Of a DNA stretch of 64,000 nt, positions 62,371 to 64,000 are shown piece after piece; the first letter of the stretch is position 1; each line of letters opens with the position of its first letter. The notes below the pieces were generated by a model that did no database searches, was not told the origin of the DNA, and saw only the letters and a program-made list of their open reading frames with translations. The DNA is from Isoetes taiwanensis (Eukaryota > Streptophyta > Lycopodiopsida > Isoetales > Isoetaceae). Location of the stretch: the NCBI GenBank assembly GCA_021234155.1, contig JAJEKV010000064.1:4032001-4096000 (forward strand). Direction: 5' to 3'. Both the position numbers and the translations under genes were made by a program.

Positions 62371-62402
62371 CCGTCCGTCCGTCCGTCCGTCCGTCCGTCC
62401 GT
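62371..62402. repeat. (CCGT)8 microsatellite
   Basis: Eight perfect CCGT units inside a GC-richer patch (62,260-62,410). The patch has open frames on both strands because the repeat lacks stop codons. Confidence 0.95.
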
Positions 62403-62796
62403 CCGGTTCAATTTTAGCCGGAATCCCTTCCTCTCTTCGTCAATCGTGGATTTCGAAGTAAGCCAATAGAGATTAGACGATTTTGACCTAAAGCAAATCA
62501 CTTGCGAAGTTGCCTGAATGATCCTATCAATTCTCTACAAAAGCACCATTGCGCATCAATTTCACGTGTGATTAATTCAAACAAAAAAAAATTGGCCATG
62601 TCAAATTAGCCACAAATTTCTGTTTGGATTAACTACATCCCGAGGTAGAACTACATATTGTTCAAACTTTATGCTATCATTCAAAATTATGAAAGTATAA
62701 GGTTGTTGTCTTCAAGCTATGCATGTCCACTTATTTTGAAAATTATTAAGTTAGGAATCTTATATTGTCACACCATAGGGAATATGAAAATAAAAC

Positions 62797-63845
62797 ATGA
62801 ATAGAATGCATACTCTAGATGTAAGCATTAGGTCTCGAGAAGCTCTTCATGCACGCATGGAACGTCTTGGGGTTCCTCCTTCTCTTAGAGGAGCAGTTGC
62901 TAGATTGTATGAGGAGGTTATTGCAAAATTGTCAGCTCAAGTACCAGCGGAGGTTCAAAGCACAATTGGAGTCCGACAAGGTTATCCGCTCTCTCCAACC
63001 CTCTCTTATCTCTGAAAATTCAGATGGTCTCCAGAAACAACTTGAGCAAATCCAAAATAATGACATTTTGGTCTTCTAAGGCATCGACATTTTATTATAA
63101 AGGTGAGCTCCTTGAAACAAATAATTGCTATAAGTATCTGCGATTGGAGGTAACATCAAATTTCAAGTGGAAAGAATGTGTGCGGAAGAGGCTTGCTGGT
63201 GGGAGAGCAGCCCCTTACGGGATGTTTTCTAGGTGTCATAAGGCCTTCTTGACTGATTTTGGACTTAAGAAAATGCTTTTCAAAACACTAGTGCACACTG
63301 TGTTATTGTATGGCATTCCAATTGGGGGCCCTCTATTTCAGTAAAAATGTGGCATCAGTTTGAATCCATCTTGAAAATCCTTTTATATGAGGAGCTGGAA
63401 TTAAACCACAAACTCCTTTTGCAATTATATTAGCTTAGACTGGCATGATACCTTTAGAAGCAGAGGCCCTTTGTCTGACAATTAATTTTCTAAATAGGTT
63501 GAGAAAATTAGATGATGGCAGGTGGCCGAAGATGGGCTTGAATCCGAACACTAAATGGTATCACGATGTGATGTCTTAGGCAGGAAAATGGGGCATTTTT
63601 GAGGCAAATTGGCCGATTGCAATTGTAGGAGCTACTTGGAACAATCTCTAGCTATAGTTAAGCTTTGGACAATAAAAGTTTCGAGGCTTGATTTTTATCA
63701 GAATGAGATTAACCTGATGCTAATCTATGTTTGTCAGGATTACTTGCATGCTCATATCTCCACATTTGAAACAGGTAATTGCTCGATTCAGATCGAGTTC
63801 ACATAGATTGCATATTGTGCTGCTGCTCCATGACATTTGAGGTCC
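62797..63845 (+). mobile_element. 5'- and internally deleted LINE remnant
   Basis: The plus strand keeps part of a LINE reverse transcriptase: LHARMERLGVPPSLRGAVAR, then GVRQGYPLSPTLS (about 62,970-63,005). The catalytic YADD stretch is missing and the frame shifts. The thumb/connection region follows: LSKSKIMTFWSS, ETNNCYKYLRLEV, TLVHTVLLYGIP. A later frame has PLEAEALCLTINFLNRLRKL (about 63,450) and DYLHAHISTFETGNC (about 63,740). It is unrelated in detail to the LINE at 45-49 kb, so it represents another lineage. It is clearly dead. Confidence 0.8.
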
Positions 63846-63857
63846 AAAGGGGCATGA

Positions 63858-63900
63858 CTTATTAATTTATTTATTTTATTTTATTTTATTTTATTTATAT
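63858..63900. repeat. (TTTTA)n microsatellite
   Basis: A run of ATTTA and TTTTA units directly downstream of the LINE remnant, possibly its 3' tail. Confidence 0.8.
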
Positions 63901-64000
63901 GCATCCCAAGTTATCGTCTTATATATCCACATGGGGATTGCTATCTCAGAGGTAGGCACAACTCCTAAAAATGCTTATTCAATAGTTCTCGATGGCTAGA

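Noticed and set aside
62257-62501. Open frames across the CCGT repeat
   Set aside because: The simple repeat encodes (PSVR)n on one strand and (DGRT)n on the other.
1-64000. CRISPR arrays, bacterial operons, phage or integron structure
   Set aside because: The tandem repeats have no regular repeat-spacer pattern, and the intron-bearing plant genes exclude a bacterial source.

Overview
The window is nuclear DNA from a land plant. It holds an intronless pentatricopeptide-repeat (PPR) gene of the PLS type, a TRICHOME BIREFRINGENCE-LIKE gene, a UTP6 gene with a telo-box upstream, plant-style GT-AG introns, two decayed plant-type LINEs and a CACTA DNA transposon. Nothing in it fixes the species. 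The abundant transposon debris and the triplet-rich PPR gene would suit a large-genome fern or other vascular plant, but that is inference.

Layout. (1) 0-7.7 kb: low-density DNA. By hand I can chain minus-strand exons into one unidentified spliced gene (about 1.9-3.3 kb) and a CHCHD2/10-like exon pair (about 1.5-1.9 kb), both tentative. (2) 7,697-32,467: one insertion of about 24.8 kb with CACTA termini flanked by a 3-bp GAT target duplication. Its ends are packed with palindromic CGACGTC-type motifs. Inside are decayed reading frames, one clean ORF of 196 codons, minisatellites, a 14.3-kb tandem array of 13 copies of a roughly 1.12-kb GC-rich satellite, a (CCCTAA)6 tract and a gene-like fragment. 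(3) 32.5-35.2 kb: probable LTR-retrotransposon remnant, local duplications and a perfect 23-bp foldback. (4) 35,273-37,749: UTP6 in six exons. (5) 40,256-41,149: four exons of an anoctamin-like gene on the minus strand, with a frame-breaking 8-nt insertion and no membrane exons found. (6) 42,072-45,113: the PPR gene. (7) 45.3-48.8 kb: decayed LINE on the minus strand. (8) 49,036-52,249: TBL gene in four exons with both catalytic motifs. (9) 52.3-62.8 kb: mostly gene-poor, with a pair of in-frame spliced exons of unknown family near 56.4-56.8 kb. (10) 62.8-63.85 kb: a second LINE remnant.

The intact genes (UTP6, PPR, TBL) are unrelated housekeeping functions: ribosome assembly, organelle RNA metabolism and wall-polysaccharide acetylation. 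They form no cluster or pathway. The most unusual object is the giant CACTA element that encloses a satellite array and carries a duplicated array-end block.
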